Below, piece by piece: positions 1-6,898 of a DNA stretch of 7,381 nucleotides (the first letter of the stretch is position 1; every line of letters begins with the position of its first letter). Both the position numbers and the translations under genes were made by a program. Source of the stretch: JANNSW01 sp031431235 (GTDB lineage: Bacteria; Pseudomonadota; Alphaproteobacteria; Rhizobiales; Hyphomicrobiaceae); assembly GCA_031431235.1 (NCBI GenBank), contig JANPDA010000179.1, positions 1 to 7,381 on the forward strand, in the 5' to 3' direction. The notes under the pieces were generated by a model. That model saw only the letters and a list, made by a program, of their open reading frames with translations, was not told the origin of the DNA and ran no database searches.

Positions 1-35
1 TGCAAAATGGCGGCGCTACTTGGCTTTGGGACCCG

Positions 36-1910
36 GTGCTGACGACAATCCTGCGGTTGCCGGCCATAGCCGTAGCGGCTCTCGGAGCAGGCATGATGCT
101 GGGCCGGATTGCGCGACGGGGGAAGGCGGGCATCGCGCCGGGAACCGCGAGAATGGCGGCCACGAATCGAGCGCCCGCCGACGGCAAGCCTGAGCTCGCA
201 ACCGCCCTCGCCCGGGTGCGCTCGGCCTTCGCCGGCATTTTCCTCTTCAGCGGCATGATCAACGTGCTGATGCTGACGGGCTCCTTCTACATGCTCGAGA
301 TCTATGATCGCGTGCTGCCGTCGGGCAGCATCCCGACGCTCGTAGCCATCACGATTCTGGCGACCTTGCTGTTCCTTGCCCAAGGTGTGCTCGACATGAT
401 CCGGGCCCGCGTGATGGTGCGGATCGGGGCTTCGATCGACGAATCCTTGAGCGAGCGCGTCTATGAGACAATCGTCCGGCTGCCACTGCGCCAAGGTCAA
501 CAGGCGGACGGAATGCAGCCCCTGCGCGATCTCGACAGTATCCGCGGGTTCCTGTCGGGCCCAGGGCCGATCGCAATGTTCGACCTGCCCTGGGCCCCGA
601 TCTACATGGCGATCATCTTCGGTTTCCACTTCACGCTCGGGATGACGGCCCTGGTCGGCGCTATCGTGCTCATCTCCCTCGCGTTGGTTGCTGGCGTGCT
701 CACGCGCAACCCGGTGTCGCGAACGACCCAGCACGCCACACAGCGCATCGGAATAGCAGAAGCCAGCCGACGCAATGCCGAGGTGCTGCGGGCGCTCGGC
801 ATGACCGGCCGGATGGGGCAACGCTGGTCGGAAGCAAATCAGAGCTTCCTTGCGGCCAACCAGACCGCCAGCGATGTCGCTGGTGGGTTCGGCGCGCTAA
901 CCAAGGGCCTGCGAATGATGCTGCAGTCGGCGATGCTTGCCGTCGGCGCCTATCTCGTCATCGGCGGCGAGGCATCAGGCGGCATCATCATCGCCGGTTC
1001 GATCCTCTCCTCGCGCGCGCTTTCACCGGTCGATCAGGCGATCGCGAGCTGGCGGAGCTATGTCGGGGCCCGTCAGAGCTGGACCAGGCTCGACAAGTTG
1101 CTGACCCATCTGCCCCCCGATGGTGAGCCGCTCGCGCTGCCGCCGCCGAGCAAGACACTCTCCGTCGAGAACCTCAGCGTTGCGCCGCCGGGTGAGCAAC
1201 GCCTGATCGTGCGCGATGCCGAGTTCGCACTGCAGGCCGGGAATGCGCTGGGCGTCGTCGGCCCGAGCGGCTCGGGCAAGACCTCGCTTGCTCGAGCAAT
1301 CGTCGGCGTGTGGCCGGGCGTGCGCGGACACGTGCGGCTCGACGGAGCGACGCTTGCGCAATGGAACCCTGACGCGCTCGGTCGCCACATCGGCTACCTG
1401 CCGCAGGACGTCGAGCTGTTTGCCGGCACCATTGCCGAGAACATCTCGCGGTTCGATCCCGCGGCCAGCAGCGAAGCCATCATCACTGCCGCCACAGCCG
1501 CGGGCGTCCACGAACTGATCGTCAAGCTGCCGAAGGGCTATGACTCGCGGGTCGGCGACGGCGGCGCCTCGCTCTCGGCTGGCCAGCGCCAACGGGTCGC
1601 GCTCGCCCGCGCACTCTACGGCGATCCATTCCTCGTCGTGCTCGACGAGCCCAACTCCAACCTCGATGGTGAGGGTGAGCAGGCGCTCGGCAAGGCAATC
1701 CTCGGCGTGCGTGAGCGTCGCGGGATCGTCATCATCGTCGCCCACCGACAGGCGGCACTCGACGCCTGTGACATGATGCTGGTGATGGGCGAAGGCAGCG
1801 TGAAGGCCTTTGGACCCAAGAGCGAGGTGCTGCCGAAGCTCCGGCGACCGCAACCCGCCCAGACCGGCTCGTTGAAGGTCGTCCCCAAGCCGGAGGAGAC
1901 CCAATCATGA
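36..1910 (+). CDS. Type I secretion ABC transporter, fused permease and ATPase (PrtD family)
   Basis: Inner-membrane motor of a type I secretion system: it recognises a protein substrate, usually by a C-terminal signal, and drives it through the adaptor and outer-membrane channel using ATP. Numbering from the GTG at 36 (624 aa), hydrophobic stretches lie near residues 66-88, 99-121, 186-200, 202-223 and 296-322. The sequence YMLEIYDRVLPS (85-96) is typical of PrtD/PrsD-type exporters. The ATPase domain has Walker A GPSGSGKTS (409-417), Q-loop Gln457, signature LSAGQ (513-517), Walker B ending in Asp537-Glu538, D-loop SNLD (541-544) and His570. No C39 peptidase domain is seen. The start is uncertain: ATG at 93 has GGAG five bases upstream, and ATG at 153 gives the usual family length (585 aa). 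The frame is also open back to base 3. It overlaps the adaptor gene by ATGA, implying translational coupling. The product class is very secure; the substrate is unknown. Confidence 0.95.
   Translation: MLTTILRLPAIAVAALGAGMMLGRIARRGKAGIAPGTARMAATNRAPADGKPELATALARVRSAFAGIFLFSGMINVLMLTGSFYMLEIYDRVLPSGSIPTLVAITILATLLFLAQGVLDMIRARVMVRIGASIDESLSERVYETIVRLPLRQGQQADGMQPLRDLDSIRGFLSGPGPIAMFDLPWAPIYMAIIFGFHFTLGMTALVGAIVLISLALVAGVLTRNPVSRTTQHATQRIGIAEASRRNAEVLRALGMTGRMGQRWSEANQSFLAANQTASDVAGGFGALTKGLRMMLQSAMLAVGAYLVIGGEASGGIIIAGSILSSRALSPVDQAIASWRSYVGARQSWTRLDKLLTHLPPDGEPLALPPPSKTLSVENLSVAPPGEQRLIVRDAEFALQAGNALGVVGPSGSGKTSLARAIVGVWPGVRGHVRLDGATLAQWNPDALGRHIGYLPQDVELFAGTIAENISRFDPAASSEAIITAATAAGVHELIVKLPKGYDSRVGDGGASLSAGQRQRVALARALYGDPFLVVLDEPNSNLDGEGEQALGKAILGVRERRGIVIIVAHRQAALDACDMMLVMGEGSVKAFGPKSEVLPKLRRPQPAQTGSLKVVPKPEETQS
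84..95 (+). promoter_or_regulatory. Candidate ribosome binding site favouring an internal start at 93
   Basis: GGAG at 84-87 lies five bases before the ATG at 93, better than what precedes the GTG at 36 (GGGA, four bases away) or the ATG at 153 (GGGAA at 140-144, eight bases away). Starting at 93 gives a 605-aa exporter. Family comparison favours 153 and the binding site favours 93, so the choice stays open. Confidence 0.4.
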
Positions 1911-3217
1911 GCTTGGCGCCACTCACCAGCACCCATCGCGCCATCCGCCAACATCTGCTCGGCGGCATCGCACTTGTCCTGTTCCTGGTCTTTGGTGTCG
2001 GCGGCTGGGCGGCGACATCGGAGATTGCAGGCGCCATCGTCGCCTCTGGCCTCGTTGTCGTCGATAGCAAGGTCAAACGCGTGCAGCACCCGAGCGGGGG
2101 CATCGTCGGGGAGATTCGCGTCGAGGACGGCGACATCGTCCAGAAGGGCGACATCCTGGTCCGACTCGACGACACGATTCTGAAAGCAAATCTGGGTGTC
2201 GTGACCAAGGAGATCGTCGAGCTCGGCGCTCGCAAGGCCCGGCTCGAGGCCGAGCGCGACGGTCTCGCCGCCATCGCTGTCAAAGGCGACATCAGATTGG
2301 GCACGGGCGAGCTCGATGTGGAGGGAATCGTTGCCGGCGAGAAGCGCCTGTTCGAGCTGCGGCTCGCAGCGCGTACCGGACAGAAGCAGCAACTCCGCCA
2401 GCGGGTCGATCAGCTCAAAGGCGAGATCGAAGGCTTGCGAGCGCAGATTGGCGCCAAGAACCGCGAGATCGAGCTCGTCGGAGGTGAGCTCGAAGAGGCC
2501 CGTAATCTGTGGCGGCAAAATCTCGTTTCGCTTTCGAAGCTCAATTCGCTCGAACGCGACGCCGCCCGTCTCGAAGGCGAGCGCGGCCAGCTCACCTCGT
2601 CGATCGCTCAAACCGAAGGGCGGGTCAGCGAGACCGAGTTGCAGGTTATCCAGATCGATCGCGAGCTCGCAAGCGAGGTGGCCAAGGAGATGCGTGAAAT
2701 CGATGGCCGGCTGGGAGAGCTCGCCGAGCGACGGGTCGCGGCAGAGGACCAGCTGAGCCGCGTAGAGATCCGAGCGCCATTCGCAGGCTTTGTCCATCAA
2801 TCGACGGTCCATACCGTCGGCGGTGTCGTCGGGGCAGGCGATACGATCATGTTGATCGTGCCTAAGGCGGAACGCCTGGTGGTCGAGGCAAAGATCCGGC
2901 CGACCGACATCGACCAGCTTTCGATCGGTCAGACCGCCAGGCTGCGCTTTTCGGCCTTCAACCAGAGGACGACGCCAGAGCTCATTGGCACGCTCGATCG
3001 GATCTCCCCCGACATTACAACCGACGAGCGAAGCGGGCTCGTCTACTACACCGTTCGCGTGACGATCGAGCCCTTGGAGGTGGCAAAGCTCGGTGCGGTG
3101 ACCCTCGTGCCCGGCATGCCGGTCGAGGTGTTCCTGAACACGAGCCCGAGAACCGTACTGTCCTATCTGATCAAGCCTCTGGTCGATCAGGTGCCCTACG
3201 TCATACGCGGTGAATGA
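1907..3217 (+). CDS. HlyD/PrtE-family type I secretion periplasmic adaptor (membrane fusion protein)
   Basis: The 436-aa adaptor links the ABC exporter to the TolC-type channel across the periplasm. A short cytoplasmic N-terminus leads to one membrane anchor (about residues 17-38). A first lipoyl-like half follows (about 59-89, with HPSGGIVGEI and DGDIVQKGD). Next comes a long charged helical region rich in Glu, Arg, Leu and Gln (about 95-285), which should form the coiled-coil hairpin that meets the channel. The second lipoyl half contains VEIRAPFAGFV (286-296), followed by the beta-barrel domain. The C-terminal RTVLSYLIKPLVDQ (415-428) is typical of PrtE/PrsE-type adaptors. The ATG at 1907 overlaps the exporter stop as ATGA and has GGAGGA at 1892-1897, a strong site ten bases away. 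The length is normal for the family. The operon position beside a PrtD-type gene fixes the role, and nothing appears damaged. Confidence 0.95.
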   Translation: MSLAPLTSTHRAIRQHLLGGIALVLFLVFGVGGWAATSEIAGAIVASGLVVVDSKVKRVQHPSGGIVGEIRVEDGDIVQKGDILVRLDDTILKANLGVVTKEIVELGARKARLEAERDGLAAIAVKGDIRLGTGELDVEGIVAGEKRLFELRLAARTGQKQQLRQRVDQLKGEIEGLRAQIGAKNREIELVGGELEEARNLWRQNLVSLSKLNSLERDAARLEGERGQLTSSIAQTEGRVSETELQVIQIDRELASEVAKEMREIDGRLGELAERRVAAEDQLSRVEIRAPFAGFVHQSTVHTVGGVVGAGDTIMLIVPKAERLVVEAKIRPTDIDQLSIGQTARLRFSAFNQRTTPELIGTLDRISPDITTDERSGLVYYTVRVTIEPLEVAKLGAVTLVPGMPVEVFLNTSPRTVLSYLIKPLVDQVPYVIRGE

Positions 3218-3239
3218 GCCGCCAGTGGCGACAAAGCCC
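3218..3239. other. 22-base convergent gap without a clear terminator
   Basis: This gap separates the stop codons of the adaptor (plus) and the TolC-family gene (minus). It contains only a 4-bp hairpin, CGCC-AGT-GGCG, near 3222-3232, with no T-tract on either strand. The two transcripts probably run into each other. Confidence 0.5.
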
Positions 3240-4751
3240 CTAGCGGTCAGGCTCGACCCGCGATTGCGGCGAGGCCGCAAACGGATCGACCAAGAGCGGG
3301 CTGAGCCCCTCGTTTGCCTGCACTCCAGCCGCCGACATGGCGACCGGATGCTCGAAGGCGATACTCGCCACCCATTCACTTTCCTCCTCCGCCGTCAGTG
3401 TTCCGAAGGGCTTACGGTCGGTTGCATCGTAATGCAGGGCGGGATCGTAAAGGGCGGTCGCCAGTTGCATATCCTCCGCCGACAGCGCCCCGATCGCAGC
3501 CAGCACCGCATAGGTAGCAGTCACCAGCTCGTGGTCCGAGCCGGTCATGGCAATTTTGGCATCCAGCAGCTCCTGCTCGGCATTCAGCACATCGAGCAGC
3601 GATCGCGTGCCAAAGCGCGCTTCCTGCCGCACGCCCGTCAACGCTAGATCAGCCGCCTCGATTTGCGTCTTAGTGAATACCAATTGTGTGTGAGCGGCAT
3701 CGAGCCGGGCCCAGGCGGAGCGCACGAGCGAGCGCACCCGCAGCTGCTCGCGCTGCAGCTCGGCCGCCCGCGCCACCCGCAATTCCTTGGCTTGGCGCAC
3801 CTGCGCCGACACCTCTCCACCCTCGTAGAAGGGCACTGTCAGCCGCCCAGAGACGATCGCCGTCTCGCTGCGTTCGACGAGAACGTTGGGATCGAGCTCG
3901 CCGCTGTAGGACGCCTGCAGATCGACCCGCGGCATCAGGCCCGCTGTGATGCGTTGGACCGCATGACCTGCCGCTTCCTCGCGGGCGCGAGCGGCACCAA
4001 CGAGGGGATGGCGCGCGAGGCCCGTGCGGATCGCTTCTTCCAGGTTCGACGGCATGACAGGCAACTCTCGTCCGGGTGCCACGAGTCGTCCAGGCGCATG
4101 CCCGGCGACGAGCTCGAAGGCGGAAGCACTCGCGACGAGTCCGGCTTCCGCGGACGCGAGCTCAGCCTTGGCGCGCGCCTCCCGGCTCTCGGCTTGAGCG
4201 ACGTCGGTGCGCGTGAGGTCGCCAGCGGCGAGGCGGCTGCGCGTCGACGCCAGTTCCTCGACGAGGATCTTCAGGTTCGCTCGGCGCAGCTCGACCACTT
4301 GCCGGTCGCGCAACACCCCGGCAAAGGCTGCGACCACGTCGAGAAAGATCCGCTGCTCGGCATCGGCCAACACGTGCCGGCCGGCGATGATGTTGGCGTC
4401 CGCCTCGCTGACTGCGCTGCGTGTGCGATAACCGTCGAACAGGGACTGGGAAAGCTCGAGCGAGTAGCTGCGTGGGTGCGTGGTGCCATCCGTCACGGAG
4501 CCCGGCTCGGTCTCCAGCCGCTGCGACGAAAGCGCAGCATTGCCGGTGATGCGCGGCCGGTAGCCCGATTGGGCTCGCGCCAACTCCTCATCCGTCGCTC
4601 GAAGTCGCGCCCGCTCGGCTGCAAGCCGGGGATCGTTCCGGTAGGCCGCGGCAAGCGCATCGGCGAGCGTTTCGGCATGGGTCGCCGGGCCTGCGCCGCT
4701 GCAGGCGAGCAGGCCGACGGCGAACAACAACGCAAGACGAACCCACCGCAC
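3240..4751 (-). CDS. TolC-family outer-membrane channel of the type I secretion system
   Basis: The predicted 503-aa protein should form a trimeric outer-membrane barrel with a long periplasmic helical tunnel, the exit duct for the substrate. The first 26 residues look like a signal peptide: Arg near the start, a hydrophobic core, then ATHA before ETLADAL. LLAC at 14-17 resembles a lipobox, so a lipoprotein is a less likely alternative. The two internal halves expected of TolC are visible: SLELSQSLFDGYRT (97-110) in the first and VSGRLTVPFYEGGEV (300-314) in the second. FGTRSLLDVLNAEQELLDAK (380-399) is a hallmark of secretion-type TolC proteins. A tail of about 65 residues follows the repeats. 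The start is GTG at 4751, preceded on its own strand by AGGGG six bases away. The gene converges on the exporter-adaptor pair and is most likely its dedicated partner. Confidence 0.93.
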   Translation of the reverse strand: MRWVRLALLFAVGLLACSGAGPATHAETLADALAAAYRNDPRLAAERARLRATDEELARAQSGYRPRITGNAALSSQRLETEPGSVTDGTTHPRSYSLELSQSLFDGYRTRSAVSEADANIIAGRHVLADAEQRIFLDVVAAFAGVLRDRQVVELRRANLKILVEELASTRSRLAAGDLTRTDVAQAESREARAKAELASAEAGLVASASAFELVAGHAPGRLVAPGRELPVMPSNLEEAIRTGLARHPLVGAARAREEAAGHAVQRITAGLMPRVDLQASYSGELDPNVLVERSETAIVSGRLTVPFYEGGEVSAQVRQAKELRVARAAELQREQLRVRSLVRSAWARLDAAHTQLVFTKTQIEAADLALTGVRQEARFGTRSLLDVLNAEQELLDAKIAMTGSDHELVTATYAVLAAIGALSAEDMQLATALYDPALHYDATDRKPFGTLTAEEESEWVASIAFEHPVAMSAAGVQANEGLSPLLVDPFAASPQSRVEPDR

Positions 4752-4823
4752 ATCTCACCCCTAGAGCTGCGGCCAGCGCCTGTTACGCGGCCCGTGCAAA
4801 CCTGCCTCCGCAAGCCCCACTCG

Positions 4824-4852
4824 TGCTTACCCACAGAAAAATCATTCAGCAA
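4824..4852 (-). promoter_or_regulatory. Candidate sigma-70-like promoter for the TolC-family gene
   Basis: Read on the minus strand, TTGCTG (4852-4847) and TAAGCA (4829-4824) are separated by exactly 17 bases, about 70 bases upstream of the GTG start. The -35 hexamer is good but the -10 hexamer is weak. The support is position and spacing only. Confidence 0.3.
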
Positions 4853-4979
4853 TCGCCATTTGCCCCGAAAGATCGAATGAGGGCCCGCGCGGTACTCGAA
4901 TGCAACGATCGCGCATTGGCTCTCGACCAGCACCGGCACCAAGCCTCGACGAGCCAGGAACCGTCCTCGCGCGCGGGCG

Positions 4980-5008
4980 TTGCTGCAATGCCACGAATTC
5001 CCTAGACT
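4980..5008 (+). promoter_or_regulatory. Probable sigma-70-type promoter of rpoH
   Basis: TTGCTG at 4980-4985 and TAGACT at 5003-5008 are separated by exactly 17 bases, matching the alphaproteobacterial housekeeping pattern of TTG-rich -35 and TA-rich -10 elements. Transcription would begin near 5015, leaving a leader of about 58 bases before the ATG at 5073. It stands out in an otherwise GC-rich region. I saw no clear heat-shock-type promoter for autoregulation. Confidence 0.6.
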
Positions 5009-5039
5009 GTGGTCGAGCATCACGCGAGCACGCCAATCC

Positions 5040-5062
5040 GTGGGGCGACCCGCACCAGAGGG
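5040..5062 (+). promoter_or_regulatory. Leader hairpin and ribosome binding site of rpoH
   Basis: GTGGGG (5040-5045) can pair with CCCGCAC (5049-5055) around a CGA loop, with one bulged G at 5052. The ribosome binding site AGAGGG (5057-5062) starts just after it and lies ten bases before the ATG at 5073, which decides that start. Whether the hairpin affects translation cannot be judged here. Confidence 0.4.
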
Positions 5063-5072
5063 CAGCATCAGC

Positions 5073-5966
5073 ATGGCCAGATCCAACTATCTCCCGACCA
5101 TCCAGGCCGGCGGTCCGGGACTTGCGCGTTATCTCGACGAGATCCGGCGCTTTCCCATGCTCGAGCCGGATGAGGAGTACATGCTGGCCAAGCGCTGGCA
5201 GGAGCATACCGACTCCCAGTCCGCCCACAAGCTCGTGACCTCGCACCTGCGCCTCGTCGCACGCATCGCCATGGGCTATCGCGGCTATGGACTGCCGATC
5301 GGCGAGGTCATCTCGGAGGGTAATGTGGGCCTGATGCAGGCGGTCAAGCGCTTCGAGCCCGACAAGGGCTTCCGCCTCGCGACCTATGCCATGTGGTGGA
5401 TCCGGGCAGCGATCCAGGAATACATCCTGCGCTCCTGGAGCCTAGTGAAGATGGGCACCACGGCATCGCAGAAGAAGCTCTTCTTCAACCTGCGCAAGGC
5501 CAAGGGCCAGATCCAGGCGATCGAGGAAGGCGATCTGAGGCCCGAGCATGTGAAGGCGATCGCGACAAAGCTCGGCGTGCCGGAGGAGGATGTGATCTCC
5601 ATGAACCGGCGGCTTTCGGGCGACAGCTCGCTCAACGCGCCGGTCAGGGCGGACGCCGACAGCGGCGAGTGGCAGGACTGGCTGGTCGACGAGGTCGACA
5701 ACCAGGAGACGGTGCTGGTCGCCAGCGAGGAGCTGGCGCAGCGGCGCGAGCTGCTGAAGGATGCGCTCGCGGCCTTGAACGAGCGCGAGATGGAGATCTT
5801 CACCGCGCGCCGCCTCGCCGAGGAGCCCGCGACGCTCGAGGAGCTGTCCGAGAAGCATGGCGTCTCGCGCGAGCGCATCCGCCAGATCGAGGTTCGCGCC
5901 TTCGAGAAGGTGCAGAAAGCGGTGCAGAAGGCCTCCCGAGCGAGCGAGGCGCCGCGCGCGAGCTGA
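5073..5966 (+). CDS. rpoH: Heat-shock RNA polymerase sigma factor RpoH (sigma-32)
   Basis: The 297-aa alternative sigma factor directs RNA polymerase to chaperone and protease genes on heat or envelope stress. Region 1.2-like LARYLDEIRRFPMLEPDEEY (17-36) is present. The region 2 core follows (52-129), including SEGNVGLMQAVKRFEPDKGF (81-100) and the -10-contacting ATYAMWWIRA (103-112). The diagnostic RpoH box QKKLFFNLRK (133-142) separates it from other sigma-70 proteins. Region 4.2 carries the helix-turn-helix LEELSEKHGVSRERIRQIEV (255-274). The start was chosen at the ATG at 5073 because the protein then begins as RpoH does and has AGAGGG upstream. The motifs resemble the RpoH1 group of rhizobia more than divergent RpoH2 copies, judged by eye. 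It has its own promoter and appears monocistronic, as a gene remnant faces it downstream. It may have no functional link with the secretion genes. Confidence 0.96.
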   Translation: MARSNYLPTIQAGGPGLARYLDEIRRFPMLEPDEEYMLAKRWQEHTDSQSAHKLVTSHLRLVARIAMGYRGYGLPIGEVISEGNVGLMQAVKRFEPDKGFRLATYAMWWIRAAIQEYILRSWSLVKMGTTASQKKLFFNLRKAKGQIQAIEEGDLRPEHVKAIATKLGVPEEDVISMNRRLSGDSSLNAPVRADADSGEWQDWLVDEVDNQETVLVASEELAQRRELLKDALAALNEREMEIFTARRLAEEPATLEELSEKHGVSRERIRQIEVRAFEKVQKAVQKASRASEAPRAS

Positions 5967-5978
5967 GGTCGGATCGGG

Positions 5979-6095
5979 TCAGCGACCGGCTTCGAGCAGC
6001 ACGACTTCGTGCTTGCCGCTGGCTGAAAGGCGGTTGGCGAGCACGCAGCCGGCCGATCCCCCGCCGATGATCGCATAGTCGCACGTGTCAGGCAT
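5979..6095 (-). pseudogene. 5' remnant of a GMC-family flavin oxidoreductase gene
   Basis: A 38-codon frame reads MPDTCDYAIIGGGSAGCVLA, then NRLSASGKHEVVLLEAGR, then a stop. This is the N-terminal FAD-binding beta-alpha-beta unit of glucose-methanol-choline oxidoreductases (choline-dehydrogenase-like, normally over 500 aa). It has the GGGSAG nucleotide motif (11-16) and the second strand ending in LLEAG, where an acidic residue contacts FAD ribose in the family. A good ribosome binding site, GGGAG (6105-6101), lies five bases before the ATG, inside the 10-base palindrome GCATGCATGC (6092-6101). The match ends about 14 bases beyond the rpoH stop, and what follows is intact rpoH, so the remaining 90% or more of the gene is gone. 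It cannot encode a working enzyme. A deletion or rearrangement is the simplest explanation. Confidence 0.85.
5998..6013. terminator. Weak candidate hairpin downstream of rpoH
   Basis: AGCACG (5998-6003) and CGTGCT (6008-6013) form a perfect 6-bp stem with an ACTT loop, beginning 32 bases after the rpoH stop. There is no following T-tract and it lies within codons of the oxidoreductase remnant, so it may be coincidental. It is the only reasonable terminator-like structure seen after rpoH. Confidence 0.2.
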
Positions 6096-6174
6096 GCATG
6101 CTCCCGTCTGGAGGCTGGCTGCAAACAGTCGTAGGCTTGGCGCGCGACAAGATAGAAGCCTCGAAGCCCGGCAC

Positions 6175-6191
6175 AGGAGTTGGCAGCGGTG
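6175..6191 (+). promoter_or_regulatory. Ribosome binding site that sets the racemase-like start
   Basis: AGGAG (6175-6179) directly abuts a TTG at 6180, too close to use, but lies nine bases before the in-frame GTG at 6189. It therefore supports GTG as the start. An in-frame TAG at 6153 rules out longer versions. I see no clear promoter between 6096 and 6175. Confidence 0.5.
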
Positions 6192-6881
6192 GCAGCAGGC
6201 CCGATCGGCATTCTGATGCTCGACACCAGCTTCGAGCGGCTCGTCGGCGATGCCGGCAACGCGGCGAGCTGGCCTTTTCCAGTCGTGATCCGCAAGGTCG
6301 AGGGAGCGGACGTGACGGCTGTGATCGACAAGGGTGCCAAGGGCCTCGCACCGTTGTTCATCGAGGCCGGGCGGCAGCTGGTCGCGCAGGAGGGCGCCAT
6401 CGCGCTGACCACGACCTGTGGCTTCCTCGCGGTCATCCAGCGGGAGCTGGCCGCCGCTGTCCAAGTGCCGGTCGCGACCTCGAGCCTGATGCAGGTGGCC
6501 ATCGTCGACCGCTTCCTGCCGCCTGGCAAGCGCTCGGGCGTTCTCACCTTCGATGCGAGCGGGCTGTCGGCCGAGATCCTGCAGGCGGCCGGCGCTCCCG
6601 CCGATACGCCGGTCGCCGGGCTGCCGCGCGACGGACGCTTCCAGGAGAAGGTCCGCACCAACCGGCCGATGCCGCTCGAGGTGCTGCAGCGCGAGGTGAT
6701 GGCGGTCGCCGAGACGTTCGTTGCGAGGCATCCCGAGGTGGGCGCGCTCGTCGTCGAATGCGCGAACCTGCCGACATTCTCGGCCGCCATCGCCAAGGCG
6801 ACGCGGCTGCCGGTCTATGATCTCATCACCATGATCGAATGGCTGCGGGCGGGCGTCGTTCCACGCAGCTACAGCTCGTGA
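6189..6881 (+). CDS. Aspartate/glutamate racemase-like family protein
   Basis: The 230-aa soluble protein belongs to the Asp/Glu/hydantoin racemase-like superfamily, whose members use two cysteines as acid and base to invert or modify amino acids and related acids. Counting from the GTG at 6189, the N-terminal strand is GPIGILMLDTSFERL (4-18). The first candidate catalytic cysteine is Cys77 in TTTCGF and the second is Cys191 in VVECANLP. Both sit where the family places them, one per pseudo-symmetric half. ATSSLMQVAIVDRFLPPGKR (96-115) and the end VYDLITMIEWL match uncharacterised members of the family. There is no signal peptide or membrane segment, so it is cytoplasmic. The next gene starts 17 bases downstream, so they are probably co-transcribed. 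Substrate is unknown: aspartate or glutamate racemase, hydantoin racemase or a maleate-isomerase-like activity all remain possible. Confidence 0.85.
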   Translation: MAAGPIGILMLDTSFERLVGDAGNAASWPFPVVIRKVEGADVTAVIDKGAKGLAPLFIEAGRQLVAQEGAIALTTTCGFLAVIQRELAAAVQVPVATSSLMQVAIVDRFLPPGKRSGVLTFDASGLSAEILQAAGAPADTPVAGLPRDGRFQEKVRTNRPMPLEVLQREVMAVAETFVARHPEVGALVVECANLPTFSAAIAKATRLPVYDLITMIEWLRAGVVPRSYSS

Positions 6882-6898
6882 TTGAACAGGGAAATCCG

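Larger units (their letters stand above)
4752..5072. other. Divergent control region between the TolC-family gene and rpoH
   Basis: These 321 bases contain no convincing gene. A 31-codon in-frame extension of rpoH back to a TTG at 4980 is rejected because it overlaps the promoter and does not resemble RpoH. The right half holds the rpoH promoter, 5' leader and a small hairpin. The left half holds a weaker candidate promoter for the TolC-family gene. A short inverted repeat (AATGC at 4899-4903, GCATT at 4913-4917) lies between them, but its flanks are not symmetric, so I do not call it an operator. Confidence 0.7.

Noticed and set aside
2..193. A frame open from the window start to a TGA at 191, possibly the tail of an upstream gene
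   Set aside because: The translation is rich in Gly, Arg, Ser and His with no domain character, and it overlaps the exporter start by over 100 bases.
1616..3379. A 587-codon open frame on the minus strand opposite the exporter end and the whole adaptor
   Set aside because: It mirrors the GC-rich codon bias of two secure genes and shows no recognisable domain, so it is a shadow frame.
4827..4835. TTACCCACA, one mismatch from a DnaA box
   Set aside because: It is a single copy with no AT-rich unwinding region or further boxes, so chance is the best explanation.
3663..4880. A 405-codon plus-strand frame opposite the TolC-family gene
   Set aside because: It is antisense to a clear TolC-family protein and has no homology I recognise.
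4980..5072. Extending rpoH upstream to the TTG at 4980
   Set aside because: The extra 31 residues are unlike RpoH, and the TTG coincides with the -35 element of the probable promoter.
5384..6796. A 470-codon minus-strand frame across rpoH and the racemase-like gene
   Set aside because: It runs antisense to two secure genes, is low-complexity (Ser, Ala, Arg), and does not include the oxidoreductase remnant frame.
6098..6820. A 240-codon plus-strand frame overlapping the racemase-like gene
   Set aside because: It is in another frame from the clear two-cysteine family protein and is rich in Arg and Gly without domain features.
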